DNA from: Torreya grandis | Lineage: Eukaryota; Streptophyta; Pinopsida; Cupressales; Taxaceae | Reading direction: 5' to 3' | NCBI GenBank assembly: GCA_037957365.1 | Contig: JARHVA010000250.1 | Coordinates: 2,077,501-2,141,500, forward strand | DNA: 64,000 nt | Shown here: piece after piece, positions 12,991 through 25,700 of the stretch | Layout of the letters: the number at the start of each line of letters is the position of its first letter | Numbering within the stretch: the stretch's first letter is position 1 | Made by a program: the position numbers and the translations under genes | Notes under the pieces: model-generated | What the model was told of the DNA's origin: nothing | The model's database searches: none | What the model saw: the letters and a program-made list of their open reading frames with translations, nothing else

Positions 12991-13269
12991 ACACAACTCT
13001 TATAGTATAACGAAACAACTAAATTAAAACCTCTATGGAAATTTCCATATTATAACTCTTTCAGACATCTAATGTCCATAGAACCATCCTCAAAAAACTT
13101 TTACAAGAGTCTTTTGTGCCTAATAATATAAACCTTGATTAGTTATAGGACCTAGTTGGACATTTATCTTCATTTTAGCAAATCACATTTGATCAAAAGG
13201 ACATGTCTACCCTTGGAACAAACCACAATAATCCAGTATACATTAAGATAATCATTACATATCACAAGA

Positions 13270-13640
13270 TCAAGTAGGTTTTTATAGATAATTGTTTAAG
13301 GCTAAACATCATATCTCTTAAATTGGTACAATGATTGGGTTACATGGACAAAGAAATTTAGCCAGAGACTACTACAATCAAGGTTTATGATAACTTCGAG
13401 AGGGAGTCATCTGGTATAATTTGGTTTTTAGTCATGGTTGGGGCTATTTATTATCACACATTATTCCATATTATGGATATTGAGCTTCTTATAACATACT
13501 TCTTGGTCATCCTTAGATCTATGAAGTACAGGCAATTCCATCTACTCTTCACTAATGCCTTAAGTTTCCCCATGATGGGATCGAGGTTACTATTCCCATT
13601 GATCAATAACTATACCAATATTGTAAACATTTCAAAGTAG
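13270..13640 (+). pseudogene. E1 aspartic protease, degenerate
   Basis: The protease would cut the gag-pol precursor. Reading through frame changes, the order fits a Tat-type retropepsin. FIDNCLRLNI is at about 13285, in the place of the usual DNGSS active-site loop, with G and S lost. TTIKVYDNFERE is near 13375, a hydrophobic stretch follows, and PWIYEVQAIPSTLH then CLKFPHDG lie near 13515-13575, resembling the family's GRPWIH-AVPSSLHQ-KFIHDG end. The ORF at 13434-13640 is in a shadow frame over part of this region. The damaged active-site loop makes activity impossible. The assignment rests on motif order. Confidence 0.65.
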
Positions 13641-15075
13641 AGTTTCAAAATTATAACTATTTCCCAAGTTATGAATTCATTACAAAGAATAACAAAGCCA
13701 TCATTTCTCATCCATCTCCATCTAATTATATAGAGCCCGGTGATCTAGCGTCCACTTCAATTGATCCATTTTTTATAGCTCTATCCAAGCAGGTGGTTAT
13801 TAACGACATAGGCATTTCCACATATCATCTGAAGGATGTCCTCCATATTAAAAAATTACCAAAATCCCCTAAAACATTTGGTAAGCTTAAAACTTCCCAA
13901 ACTCCTAACAGACCTAATCAAATTTGGTAACCAAAGAAGAAGCAACCAAAACCTCCTATGGTTTTTGTACCTAAAATCACACCAAAGAAAGATCGAGAGG
14001 CCTTTACCAAGGGAGATTGTTTATATTTTGAAAGCCTTGCAGATTGTTTTTAGAATCTAAAGTATCCTATCCCTAACATGATAATGGATCATCTTGACTA
14101 TACAGGGAAAGGCCATGGCCCCTAGATGCAAGGAATTTTAGAGTCCTTATTAGTTGGAATTGTTAATGGGAATCATGGTCTTGGATTTAAACCACTAGAG
14201 GATGACCTCATAACATTTGGTTGTGATTCTTCTAAAGTGATAGGTAACAAGAGTCCTAGTAGTGATGCAACATCCCATTATATCATTTTTTATGAGCTTA
14301 TTGATTCAAATTTGTTTGATTCAAATTCCATATTGACCATAAAACCTATTGGAGCTTCTCATCCTGAAGCAAAAACCCATCCTAGTGGTGCTTCCCTTTT
14401 TGAAGTAGGACATTATATCTTTACCATTGGTGCCTCCCATCCTAAAGCAAACCCTCACTATAACCTATACCTTTGCCATCTTGAACTCATAGATTAGGAA
14501 CAACAAAATTTGTTCATATGCCTCGATGAGTTTCAAAATTAAGAATCAATTGTAGAATAAATGAGCCTATGAGATGCATTCCCCATTGGTGATGATAAAT
14601 AGGGTTTTGATTTTTGATTGAACCCTTCTACCTAATTTGGAGAGTAGGCAAACTTTCTTGGTCATAATAAAGAACAAACATCAAGATCTTCAGGTGAAAA
14701 CCTCTTTGAGGCACTCATTAACTAGGGAAAAAGTAAAGAAAAAGATAAACCTTTGAGTGAAAAACTATTTCAGGTGCTCCTAAGTAGGAATGTTTTCTCA
14801 TCCCCTCAGGATGTATAAAGTCCATCTAGCCCAAGTTCCATAGCTAGTACAAGCATCTCTTTAGAACAATATCAAATATTTGAGCATCTTACTCTTGAGT
14901 TTCCAGAGGTCTTTACCAATTGGGATTTACTTGAGAAGGTAGATTTTGATTCTTCATATTACCATATCTTTGGGAGGAACAAAAAGAAGATATGGTAGAG
15001 GAAGATGATCATGACCATGCATTGCCTATAATTCTAGAAGATGGATCCACACTCCTTATGGAGAGCATAATATAA
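13641..15075 (+). pseudogene. E1 protease-RT linker, degenerate
   Basis: Broken coding sequence joining protease to RT. The 14126-14497 segment (123 codons) carries two imperfect repeats of GASHPEA/GASHPKA plus PSGASLFE. 14690-14800 reads ENLFEAL and LSEKLFQVL, and FEHLTLEFPEVFTNWD at about 14875-14930 resembles the acidic tail before RT. No enzyme domain is visible. The length (about 1.4 kb) is typical of long Tat linkers. Confidence 0.55.
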
Positions 15076-15960
15076 GTGAATTTGGGAACCCATGAGGATC
15101 CCAAAAATGTTTATCTTGGAGCTTCCCTTACTAAAGCAGAATGTGAACATATTATATCCATTCTTAAGGGTTATATAGACATCTTTGCATGGGCATATTA
15201 CGACATGCCAGGCTTAGATCTAGATTTAGTTGTTAATCATGTAGTTGTTCACCCTGATGCTAAACTAGTTAATCAAAAGTTAAGAAAGATGCATCCACAC
15301 ATCAACCTTTTGGTTAAGGCCGAGTTGGAGAAGTTATTAGGAGCCAATTTTATCAGACCACCAGACTACTCTAAATGGATTTCTAACATAGTGTAAGTAA
15401 AAATACCCTAGGCATACGTGTTTATACTAATTTTTGTGATATCAATAAGGCATGTCCCAAAGATGATTTTTCTCTGCCCAAAATTGACATGATTATCGAC
15501 TCAACTATTGGGTATGAGATGATATCCTTAATGGATGGATTTTTTGGTTACAATCTGATCAAGATATCCCATGAAGATTAACATAAGACCACATTCACCA
15601 CTCTGTGGGGAACATTTTGTTACCAAGTCATGCCATTTAGTTTGAAGAATGTTGGAGCCACATATCAGCATGTAATGACTATCATCTTCCATGACTTGAT
15701 GTATGACATTTTTTAGGACTATGTTGATGATATACTATCAAAATAAAGAATAAGAGTTGGACACCTTGACATTTTATGAATAATATTTGAAAGGCTTCAT
15801 GCATATAAAGTCTACTTGAATCCTAAGAAATGTGTCTTTGGAGTCACATTAGGAAAAATTTTAGGGTTCATTGTATCACAACAAGGGATTTAAGTTGACC
15901 CTACGAAGGTCATCACTATTATGGAAATGCTTTCACCTAAAAATATTAAATATTAATGGG
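15076..15960 (+). pseudogene. pol: E1 reverse transcriptase, degenerate
   Basis: RT copies element RNA into cDNA inside the particle. 15076-15396 is an open 106-codon stretch with the upstream helix and fingers (DIFAWAYYDMPGLD, then KLRKMHPHINLLVKAELEKLL, then DYSKWISNIV). After a frameshift come FCDINKACPKDDFSLPKID, SLMDGFFGYN, the palm strand MPFSLKNVGATYQHV, and the catalytic YVDD at 15720-15731. The thumb continues as YLNPKKCVFG-like sequence near 15820-15850. The catalytic Asp pair is present, but stops (including one just before DYVDD) and frameshifts rule out activity. Order and spacing match Ty3/Gypsy RT. Confidence 0.85.
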
Positions 15961-16079
15961 GTCTACAAGGTAAGATCCACTCTATACATAGGTTCATTTC
16001 TCAACTAGCAGATAAGTGCCACCCATTTACCCATCTCTTAAATAAAGGGGTGACATTTCAGTGGGATGAAGATTTTTAG

Positions 16080-16510
16080 ATATCATTTGCAAATCTTAAA
16101 ACATACTTAGCCAATCCACTACTCTTATACCCTCTAACATAAGGAAAGCCATTACTTCTTTACATATCAACCATAGAATATGCACTGAGGGCACTTTTGG
16201 CTCAGCATGATGATCATGGTAAGGAACATGTGGTTTATTATTTAAGATACACATTGGTCACCTATGAACATAATTATATGCCTATTGAGAAGGCATGTTT
16301 ATCTCTGGTGTTCACCACTCAAAAATTGTAACATTATATGCTAAACAACAAAAATATTATTATCACTAAGGTATATCCTCTCAAGTTCCTCTTATCTAAA
16401 GCAACTCTCCAAGGACACATGGAAAAATGGATTATGCTCCTCAATGAGTTTGATATTAAATATCAAAATTAGAGGGTAATCAAAGGGAATATTCTTGTAG
16501 ACCAACTTAC
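16080..16510 (+). pseudogene. pol: E1 RNase H (canonical, after RT), degenerate
   Basis: This sequence follows the RT connection. Recognisable pieces in order are LLYISTIEYALRALLAQHDDHG, YYLRYTLVTYEHNYMPIEK, ACLSLVFTTQKL, YPLKFLLSK and EKWIMLLNEFDIKY. They match the Ty3/Gypsy RNase H that degrades template RNA in the RNA-DNA hybrid (compare the family's LSR-L---E-NY-PIEK and W---L-E-DI-Y patterns). Two stops are visible. It lies between RT and the second RNase H. Confidence 0.75.
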
Positions 16511-16589
16511 AAAAGCTCCTATTACAACCACTCAACCTCTCAACTTTGACCTTCCAGATGATTCTATCATGATGATAGAATAAGAATCA

Positions 16590-16935
16590 CAAGAACCTGA
16601 ATAGTGGACACTCTATTTTGATGGATCCTTCACATCTCAAGGATCTGGAGTTGGCATTTTGTTAATAATGCCACAAGGGGATTTGATCCTCAAAGCCCTC
16701 CATATATAATTTTAGTGTACAAATAATATGGCCGAATATGAGGCATTGGTTATAGGGCTCCATCTTGCCATACAATGGGATATTCAAAGCTTAAAGGTCT
16801 ATGGAGATTCATAGCTAATTATAAATTAGACAACTGATTAGTATCAAACAAGAGATGATAATCTTATTCCTTACAAGCAAATTATTGATAACCTTAAAAG
16901 ACATTTTAAATCTCTACAGTTTGAGCAAGTTCTAT
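16590..16935 (+). pseudogene. pol: E1 second RNase H between RNase H and integrase
   Basis: The frame reads WTLYFDGSFTSQGSGVGILL, then NNMAEYEALVIGLHLA, then LKVYGDS, then a degraded tail. The Asp (FDGS), Glu (AEYEA) and Asp (GDS) positions of an RNase H active site are all visible. This is the additional archaeal-type RNase H known from the Tat clade, where it usually sits between the canonical RNase H and integrase, as here. Three or more stops interrupt it, including one after GDS. Confidence 0.8.
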
Positions 16936-17209
16936 GAGTCAAAAATAAGTTTTCCAATGCCATGAAAATAATTAGTTCCATGATTCAAATGCATGATAGT
17001 GCTAAAGAGTATCATTTCTTGGTTGAAAATATTCTTCAAAGAGCACATATTTTATCAGATTCAGAGAGGATATACACCATTTTTTATCCTAATCTCTCAC
17101 CTAAGCTACCATGGTACCAAGATCTTTATAACTATTTCCATAGCTATGTCTTTCCTACCAACCTTTCCAATAACCAACAAAAACTTTCCTTCATTGCCTA
17201 ACACGTTAT

Positions 17210-18370
17210 ATCCTCCTTAAAAACATGCTTTATCAAAAAGGCTATGATGGAATGCTTCCTTATTGTTTATCTTTGGGAGAATCCAAGCTATCACTAAAGG
17301 AGGTTCATGAAGGAATGTGTGGGGCCCATACTAATGGTGTAGTCCTAGTAAAGAAACTTCTTAGAATAGGCTATTATTGGCCCAAAATGGAGATAAATGC
17401 TTTTTATATAAAGAAGTGTGTTCCTTGTTAGCAGCATGTCAACTTGATACATGCACCTTCCTTACCATTACAACCAATTACAACACCATGGTCATTCTCA
17501 ACATGGGGTCTTGATCTCATTGGGAAAATTAACCCAACATCTTCAGATGGCCATAAGCACATTTTGACTACAATTGAGTACTTTAACAAATGGATTAAGG
17601 CCATTCCTATCACTTATGTTATCAAGAAATAAATAACCAAATTCATTCATTACCATATCATCTATTGATATGGCATCTTAGCCCGTAGTATATCCAATAA
17701 TGGTGGATCCTTTGTAAACCAAGATGTGAAATCTCTTTGTGTAAAATTCAATATCAAACACAAGAAATTAACTCCATATAACTCACAAGGCAATGGATAA
17801 GCTGAGGCATCAAATAAAACCATTCTAACCATCTTTAAAAAGATTGTTAATGATGCTGGCTGTAATTGGCACTTGCAGCTCTTTCCTTCCCTCTGGGCTT
17901 ATAGAACCAATCATAACACCCCAAATGGAGATTCTTTGTACTCCCTTATTTTTGGCACTAAAGATATCATCCTGGTCAAGATTGAGATCCCATCACTAAG
18001 AATATCATTGGAGCACATTGAAGATGATGAAGACTATAGAGCCTCACGACTGTAAGAACTAGAACTTCTTGATGGTAAGCATTTGGCTGCCCTAGAAAAC
18101 TTGCAAGCCTATCATAATAGATTATGGAGGAGCTACAAAAAATGCATTCTCCCTTGAGAATTTGAGACTGGTGACTTATATTTTGAAATAAAACTAAAAT
18201 AAAATAAATTCTAAAACCAAAAAGAAAGGCAAGTTTCAGCCTAATTGGTTAGGACCATACATTATCATGACAAACTATGGATCAGGAGCATATCGATTGG
18301 CTAAACCTAATGGTGAAGAAATTTTAGAGCCCATGAACATCATACACCTTAAGAGGTTTTATGCATGAAT
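17210..18370 (+). pseudogene. pol: E1 integrase, degenerate
   Basis: Integrase inserts cDNA into the host chromosome. The HHCC region is at about 17300-17440 (VHEGMCGAHTNG, YYWPKM, then C-V-P-C followed by a stop). The core has GLDLIG with the first catalytic Asp (about 17510). The second Asp has become Asn (SNNGG, codon 17696-17698, GAT to AAT), and the Glu is kept in AEASNKT exactly 35 residues later. LWAYRTNHNTPNG and LIFGTKDI follow, then a C-terminal GPY-like end (LGPYIIMTNYGS, about 18250-18290) and a final LKRFYA near 18350. Several stops and the lost Asp rule out activity. Confidence 0.85.
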
Positions 18371-21300
18371 ACCTTTGAACCATATTCTATAAGACCCCTG
18401 ACTTGGGGGTAACTTGTGTTGTCATAATTTTATCCCACCCTTTTATCTTACCTTGAATGCATTTTATACTACCCTAGTCCACTTTTCATGAATATTGATG
18501 GTAAAGGATTTGAACTCTTGGCACTCTGAACACATTCTTCATCTCATTCTAGATTTCTCTCTTCAAGATGCATATTATTTGTTATGTATAGGACATGTTA
18601 TAAACTTGAATGCTTTTTGTCCCTTGACCAATTATGATCTCAATTATGTCTCATAAGAATTATGAACATCTTCAGTAGTAGTTCTAAAAATTAGTTCAGC
18701 CAGGACAATCTTATGTAACTTCTAACAAGTGAACAACTACATATTTTTAGTACAAGTATTTTTCTACTTTCTTGTTTTATCAAGAACCTCACTCTCACCA
18801 ATTTGTGAGCATGGGCTGTTGTAGTTTGCTTAGCTATCTTATTGGAACATCTACTCTTAGGACATGTAGCTCCTCAACTAGATAGTCCCACCTTGTGCAT
18901 ATTTTACCCCAAAAATGCCAAAAACATTATAAATACTTTAAAAATACCAAAAACATGATCCACAAAAGAAACAAAACATTGTCTCATGCTTCTATACATT
19001 TATACATTCCCATTCCACCATCCCATGCTCTCATCATTTTGTGAGCAATTGTTAAGTTTGAACACTCTCACCATTTTGTGAGCAACTATTAAGATTGGAT
19101 GCTCTCACCATTTTGTGAGCAACTATTAAGTTTGAATGCTCTCACTGTTTTACAAACAACTATTCAATTTGAATGCTCTCATCATTTTATGAGAAATTGT
19201 TAAGATTGGAAACTCTCATCATTTTATGAGAAACTATTAAGATTGAATTCTCTCACCATTTTTTGAGAAACTATTTAGTTTGAACACTCTCACCATTTTA
19301 TGAACAACTGTTAAGATTGGACACTCTCACCATTTTGTAAGCAACTATTAAGATTGAACACTCTCACCATTTTGTGAGAAACTGTTAAGTTTGAACACTC
19401 TCACCATTTTGTGAATAACTATTAAATTTGAATGCTTTCATCATTTTATGAGTATAAAAACACTAGTTCATTTCATCTTAACCCACACACTTTCCATTTT
19501 TAAAGATCATTCTTTCTCATCTCTTCAACTTCTTATTGACCAAACCATTCTCATTTGTTTGTCATATCTTCCATATTCTTATATAACATTAACCATCCTA
19601 GTCTGGTCATCATTTTCCTTCTATCCCATTTCCTGGGAGAACTACATTTAGCTTGAAATTCATGTTAGAACATGCATCCATGGAACTATGTAGGTAGCAT
19701 CCACTTGTCTTATACAATTGGAGTCAGCTTAGCTAACCCCTTCCTTTTCTTCTCTTCCCCAATTTATTCTATCATTTTTCCTCTTTAATTAGGGAATAAT
19801 TTTCATGTCATTTTTATTTGTTATGATGTGGTAGAAAGTAACACCTCTACCGAACATGCATGAACATTTGTCTTTAAATTTTACTAACTTCATTTTTTGT
19901 TTATGTGTGTTTTTTTGGGTTTCTTGGTGTTTTGTTGCACTTTTGCACATGTCCTTTTATTTCTTCTTCTTTTCTCTTTTTATTCCTTTTTATCTCATTC
20001 TTGGTCTTGTGTTTCTTTGTCTTGTTTTTTTGTTTTATTTTACTTTTCTCTTTTGTGTTCAAAAATACCTTGATGTTCCACATGGATCTTGATTATTCAT
20101 ATCTTCATCTCATGTCATTAAGATGTTATTGCCTTTTGTTTTTAAACATTTTTTGTTCCTACTTAAGTCTTGATAGATCATATCTTGATTTCAAGTTAGG
20201 TTCAATTATGTTTATCTTTTTCTTTGTTTTTTCTTTTTTCTTTAAATGTAAATCACTGTAACTCAAGTTTTGGTCATTGTTTTACCATTATCCTTAGTTA
20301 TAGGTATTCACATTTGAATTAGATTAATACAATTGGAATATTATGCCATTTTAAGTTATTTATACTTACAATGCCTAATTTAATTTGCTATAGAAAGCAC
20401 TTTGTGCTCAGGTCTCAACATCTTAATGCCAACATTAGCTCCGATGAACAATTCTCAAGGACACTCTATAAAACCTAGGCTCATGATGTGAAATTAGGCA
20501 TCTAGGTAGAATTAATTTTAGGCTTCTTTGTCTATGATTATATGTGCATCTCTTTTCATATATTATAAGTCTAATCAATTCTTGGTCACTTTTTATCATT
20601 ATTCATTCCATTCTCTCCCAAACTTGGGTGAACTGCATTGGCTTGACGTTCATGATGGAACATGAGTCCATATAACTATGTAGGTAGAACTCAATTTCTA
20701 TTGAGTTCAGCTCAACTATCTCCATTATTATTTTCATCTCTCTCATCATTTTGTGCATTCTCATAAGCTTGGTTTGATATGGATTTATATGCCATTACAC
20801 CATCATATGTACATTTTCACCCACTCACTTTAACTTATCTTTTCAGTTATATCCTTAAGCTATTTTACTACCAATTACCCATGATGGGGTACACAACATC
20901 TAAATAATGTCTGAATCAAATCAGATCTATAGGGGCAAAATCATTCTTTATTCTTTATCACTGATCAAGATTTTCCCTAATAGGGCACAAATATTTTATC
21001 ATGATCACATCTTCTCTACTGGGGCACTTCTTATTATCTTCTCTTTAGAGACCCCTTTCTAGTGGTTCTTCCCTTCCTAAAGTAGAACACTCTCCCTTTT
21101 CCTCTAATTATAATCTCTCCACATTAAATCCCATGATGGTAGTTTTTAGTGTGCAAATTGTCTCAGAATTGATCAATGTTGTAAGTGCATAGCTTGTACT
21201 CTCAAATTGGGTACATTTAAAGTGTGTCCCTTACATTTATGGATTGTATCTTTCATATTCACCCCATCCCTAGGGCCTATTATACCTCTAATTATATTTT

Positions 21301-21521
21301 GATCATTGATGTTAATCACGTGTGAAAGCATTAGCTCATCTGGATGTGATCTATTCCATAGGTTAATCTCTCAGTTTCTCTCTCTTTTCAAGATTCCATC
21401 CTTTTCTTTCATCCTAATATGTCCTCTCGAGGGGGAATCATGGGTTTTTTCCAATTTATTCTTGACAACTCTTTTTTTTGAAAAGATGTTGCTTCACCTA
21501 AATGTCTCGCTACACCTTCTC
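18371..21521 (+). other. E1 3' non-coding region
   Basis: Three kilobases between integrase and polypurine tract without credible coding sequence; T-rich ORFs such as 19905-20261 are low-complexity. It holds the 37-bp hairpin array at 19028-19460. Isolated relatives of the array core are at about 18790-18810 (ctctcaccaatttgtgag) and 20740-20765. The 5' part of the corresponding region in E5 (33.5-35.3 kb) is organised similarly. Confidence 0.7.
19028..19460 (+). repeat. 37-bp tandem array, about 11-12 copies, with hairpin core
   Basis: Successive ctctca starts at 19028, 19065, 19102 and 19139 fix the period at 37 bp. The unit is CTCACCATTTTGTGAG plus about 21 bp (consensus near caactattaagattgaatg). 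CTCAC and GTGAG form a 5-bp stem round a CATTTT loop. The stem is better conserved than the spacer, and some copies have atgag in place of gtgag. Confidence 0.9.
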
Positions 21522-21535
21522 AAATAAGGGCAAAA
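21522..21535 (+). other. E1 polypurine tract
   Basis: aaataagggcaaaa directly abuts the 3' LTR start TGTAGACATCC. Position and purine content fit the plus-strand primer of reverse transcription, and the string resembles the aaggggcaaa tract of the E2 family. Confidence 0.85.
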
Positions 21536-22747
21536 TGTAGACATCCAGTTCCTAACACCATTTGTGTTAAAATTATCAATCTTACTCAAATTGCATTCAA
21601 ATGCACATTTTAGGTCAAAATCCATAAAGCATCCTAAATGGCTCAAACATATCATTTACAAGTGAAAATTTAGGTCAAATTATCCATAAATAGGCCGATG
21701 CATTTTATGGGCCATCTAACTTTGATTAGATCATTTTAAGTCAAAATGACCATTTCACCATTTAGTGATCTAGATCACTCTTTTATTTTAATTAATTAGT
21801 ACATGTCATGTACCTTTGTTATTTTCTATTGGCAACATCCTAAATGGGAATACGGTTCCAATGTATATAGCATCACCTTATAATTCTTCCTGAGTCAAAT
21901 TATGACCCAATAATATGACTTTCTGACCATTTTGATTAGTTAAGGGTCAATTTTCAAATAAATGCACAAATTTTGATTAACCTTGTTTAAGGCTAATTAA
22001 TCCAAATCAAGAGCTTAAGTGTATTTTCCATTAAAGTTGTTGAATATTTCTTTTTGAAAATTGATTCTTATTATCTACATCACCTAGTGACATCATTAAT
22101 GGGGTGGCATCCATCAAGCCATAAGTGTATAAAATATCAGGATTATGGGTGACCCATGCCTAGTTAATGCCTCCCATGACTCTTCAATGCCCCTTATTCT
22201 AAGTTCATCTTGAGGAGAATTATGGATTTAATTCCAAATATTAGGATTATACTCAACCACACATCTCAATCTTGAGATGGATAGTTTATATTGATCCTGA
22301 CCAATCTCAAAAATCTATAAATAGAGAGGCCATGGACATCATTTCTAGGCTATTTTGGTGTAAGGTTATTATTCTCAAATATCTTCAAATCTTCAACATT
22401 GAAAAGTTATAATGCTAAATTGTTTCTACAAAGCTTCATTGATAGGCTAGTTTAGTGGTTTACAATCAAGAGCCTAGGTTTTATGGAGTGTTGTTGAGGC
22501 ATTGGAGGATATTACCACCATTGTTGACAAAGACAAGGATGCTTGATCAAGGGAGAACATGTTTTTGAGCTACATGGGTATGGTGAATCCATTTGAGAAG
22601 GTAATATGGTGTTGTTTTCTTTCATTTATTTCTTGTTATCCTTTGTAATTCTTATAGGAATAGATAGGCTTAGTTAGTTATTCTTTATGCATGTTTCATT
22701 GTTTATGGACTAATGATTGACTAACTTTATTTGTAATCCTCTCTACA
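21536..22747 (+). repeat. E1 3' LTR
   Basis: 1,212 bp, TGTAGACATCC to CTCTACA, collinear with 6309-7501. It has a small insertion near 22165-22190 (a repeated cctagttaatgcc-like string) relative to the 5' copy. The TATA box is at 22316-22323. Confidence 0.95.
22316..22323 (+). promoter_or_regulatory. TATA box in E1 3' LTR
   Basis: TATAAATA in tctataaatagagagg, the counterpart of 7069-7076. It could drive read-out transcription into 22.7 kb onward; no transcript can be inferred from sequence. Confidence 0.65.
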
Positions 22748-22752
22748 TGATG
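22748..22752. repeat. Target-site duplication of E1, right copy (TGATG)
   Basis: Identical to 6304-6308 and directly after the CTCTACA end of the 3' LTR. Confidence 0.93.
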
Positions 22753-25700
22753 TGTATGCCTAAGGTGATGGGGAAATCAAAAATGCCTAGCACATAACAT
22801 CTTACTTATGAGATAACAACCACTTTTCCCTATTGACCATCATGTCCTCCTAGCACCTTGATAGAGGTTCTGATCTAAGCCTTCACCAAATATAAAAAAT
22901 ATCTTTGGTGGATGAATTTACAATGAGTCTTGACATGGTTCTCTCAAGTGCAGAGTCCAAAATATTAAGCCAAGTTCAAGTGTCAAGTCTCTAGACTAAG
23001 GACAATAAAAAAGATACTTCAAGTTGAGGGATAAAGTTTTTAGAGGTCTTAAGTTAGACTCCACTATATCTTCCATAATGGATGATCATATCATATACTA
23101 TCCCTACATGGAGGAACTTATCACAAGGCATTCTTATATCTCAAACTCTCAAGTGGAAGCTATATAAAATATCACATATATCTCTCCATTCATATAAAAT
23201 TTCACTAAGTAGTCATTGTGTAGGAGATTTGAAGTTGTAATTGATGTAAATGGTTGAAGGTATTATTTATGTTTGTAAAAGGCATTAATGATAAATTTTG
23301 ACTTGTTTAATCAGTGACAAAGAATCAAAGTGGCATGGAGAAGCTTACTAGTGAAAGCTCAAGAGAGGGAGTGAGCTAGAGTGAGATCATTGATTAGTCT
23401 TCAAGACCATTATGGTCTTAAGGGAAAGAATGTTGTCTTGTGTCTTATTTTTAACATATTATATTTTTTTTAGAGTATTTTTAATGTTACAGGTCCTTAA
23501 TGAAGTCAACAAGGTAGTCATGATGAAGTATGTGGCATAGAGTGGCTTTTTGTAACATGCCTAGAAAGCATATGCTTGTGGTATGAAGAGTATAACATGG
23601 ATGGATGAAAAATTGAGAGCATGATGAGAAGTCATTTTAAATATTTAGGATGTGTGTAGTTAAATATAATAGGTTTCTAATTGTTTTCAAGAGTCAAGTC
23701 TGACTGGTGGTTCTGAGACCTATCTTGCTAGTGGCCTAGTGAGGTCCATATTAGGGGTCAAGGTGAGTTTCCAAGTTGTTTAAGCCCATATGAACATGGT
23801 TTTTGGTTTGTTTTTTTCAAGCATTTTGACCAAGTTTGAGTTCAAGCCTTGAATAACAAAGCTTAAAAAGTTGTTTTGAGGTTTCAAGTACTTGTAAAGT
23901 GAAGTCTCCTAGCCTGAGAAAGATTTTCATGAACTTATTGGAAAATGTAGAAGATGCATGGGGATTTCAATGTTTTAGGATAGTTGAGGAAGGGTCCTAG
24001 GAATATTTTCCTATAATTTATTTATGGTTTGAGTTTTCAAGATAAATGAACAATCTTTAAGAATTCAAACTAGTTTTAAACCCTCAAAAACCCTATTAGA
24101 GACCCGATTGAAGAAATATTGTTTGTTATTGCCTAGAATGGATTGTCAAATATTATTTTATGATTTTATTCTATAGAGGACTCCTATATTATTCTCTAGG
24201 TATTATTTTTTTGTCTTGACAATGTGTTGGCCCCACAGAAAAGATCTTATTTTTGAAGAAATTGATATAGATGACAAAAGTTACAAAGGACCATGTGAAC
24301 TAATGATTGTGTGCATAATATAGAGACTTATTATAAAATTACAAGAATATTTTTTATAATATTTGAGTATTTATATCAATCATCTTGATGATCAAACTCA
24401 GCTAGTCACTAGAAGACAAATGGTGTAAATAGTGAAAGAAGACTACTCAAGTGAGAATGTGATTAGGGAAACAATATCAATGTTTAGGGATAAATTGAGG
24501 ATCATGGAATGTTTTAATAAGTCTTGTATCACATGTATATGTGATTATATTGGTTCCTAATCCTATGTGATAGTCATAGTTGGTCAAGAAAGTTGTAGAC
24601 CCTGATTATGTAGTGATATTAAGATGGAAGTTAATGAAATGAGGTGGACCTAAATTATATATCCTAACTAGAAGGGAGAAATATTATTGGTGATGTTTTT
24701 TATGACTCCTCAATCCTTTTTTATATTTTTGTTTTCAATTAAATAGATTTTTAATTTGATAGAATGTCATGTTTCTATGACTATGTTTTGGAAATTATAG
24801 GCAATTTTGAGAGAGAATGCTACATGTGTATTCTTGAGGTGATTTATTCTAATTTGAGGTATTTGAAGCATATGAATATGTTTTTGTGGTCTTAAAAAAT
24901 ATTTTTGGGTGTTTGGTTGGTCATAGATAATGTGATCAAGTTATTTTTTGGTTCATCTTTGAGATTGTATTTTTTTGTAATATTAGGCCTAATAAGTGAA
25001 GGGATAATGGAGTGTAAATGAGGTAAACAAATGTTATAATACTAAGTGATATTTGAGGTGGTTATTATATGTACTATGCTAAGTGTTTAAATGGTTTAAA
25101 AGTGTTGGTTAAGGTCTTGTGGGCCCATGTTATTCATGGTTCAAGTGAGAAGGAAATATACCTAATCCTAATAGGTCTTCATGAGATTAAAGGGTGGTTA
25201 TGATGATAACATGTCCTTATTTGATATTTTTCATTGATAAAAGTGTATGTAAGGGGGTTTAGTTAATAAAATTAGTGGATGAGCTAGTGTGTGGTATAAG
25301 AAGAAGCCTAAAAGGTATGTGTGTGTTTTGTTATAAAACTGAGGGGTGAAGTGAATAGAAGAATGATTAGAAAAGGTGTGTAAGCCCATGTCAAACATAA
25401 AAATATCTTTTTGAATATGTGGAATATATATAATAATGTGTGTTTAGGTTTTAATCTAGGTTTAATGACCAAGTTTTGAAGAGGGTGACATAGTAGAGGA
25501 AAGGAGACTAAGTAGCTTTTATGAAGTAGAGAGGTAAAGTTGAGAGTGTTTGAGTTTCATAGGTCCATCATCAGGTGTATAAGACATTAGATCAAAGGTG
25601 GATATTAGTTTAATATGTGTTTTGTGGGTTTTCAACATCTAATGAAAATGGGTGCTTGTCCATCTTAAGGGGGTCGATACTCCTTATCAAGTTGATGCTT

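Larger units (their letters stand above)
6309..22747 (+). mobile_element. E1: complete but decayed Ty3/Gypsy (Tat-like) retrotransposon
   Basis: This is a 16.4-kb element with two similar LTRs beginning TGTAGACATCC and ending CTCTACA, flanked by a perfect TGATG duplication. The order seen is LTR, primer-binding site, 2-kb leader, gag, protease, RT, RNase H, second RNase H, integrase, 3.1-kb non-coding region with a 37-bp array, polypurine tract, LTR. The second RNase H between RNase H and integrase is the known Tat-clade signature. Coding parts contain many stops (all three types) and frameshifts, so it cannot be autonomous. It lies in unannotated AT-rich DNA, and no other element appears inserted in it. 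Confidence 0.95.

Noticed and set aside
19856..20261. Hydrophobic ORFs rich in F, L and C that look like membrane proteins
   Set aside because: They come from a T-rich low-complexity stretch in the E1 3' non-coding region, overlap in several frames, and show no conserved pattern.
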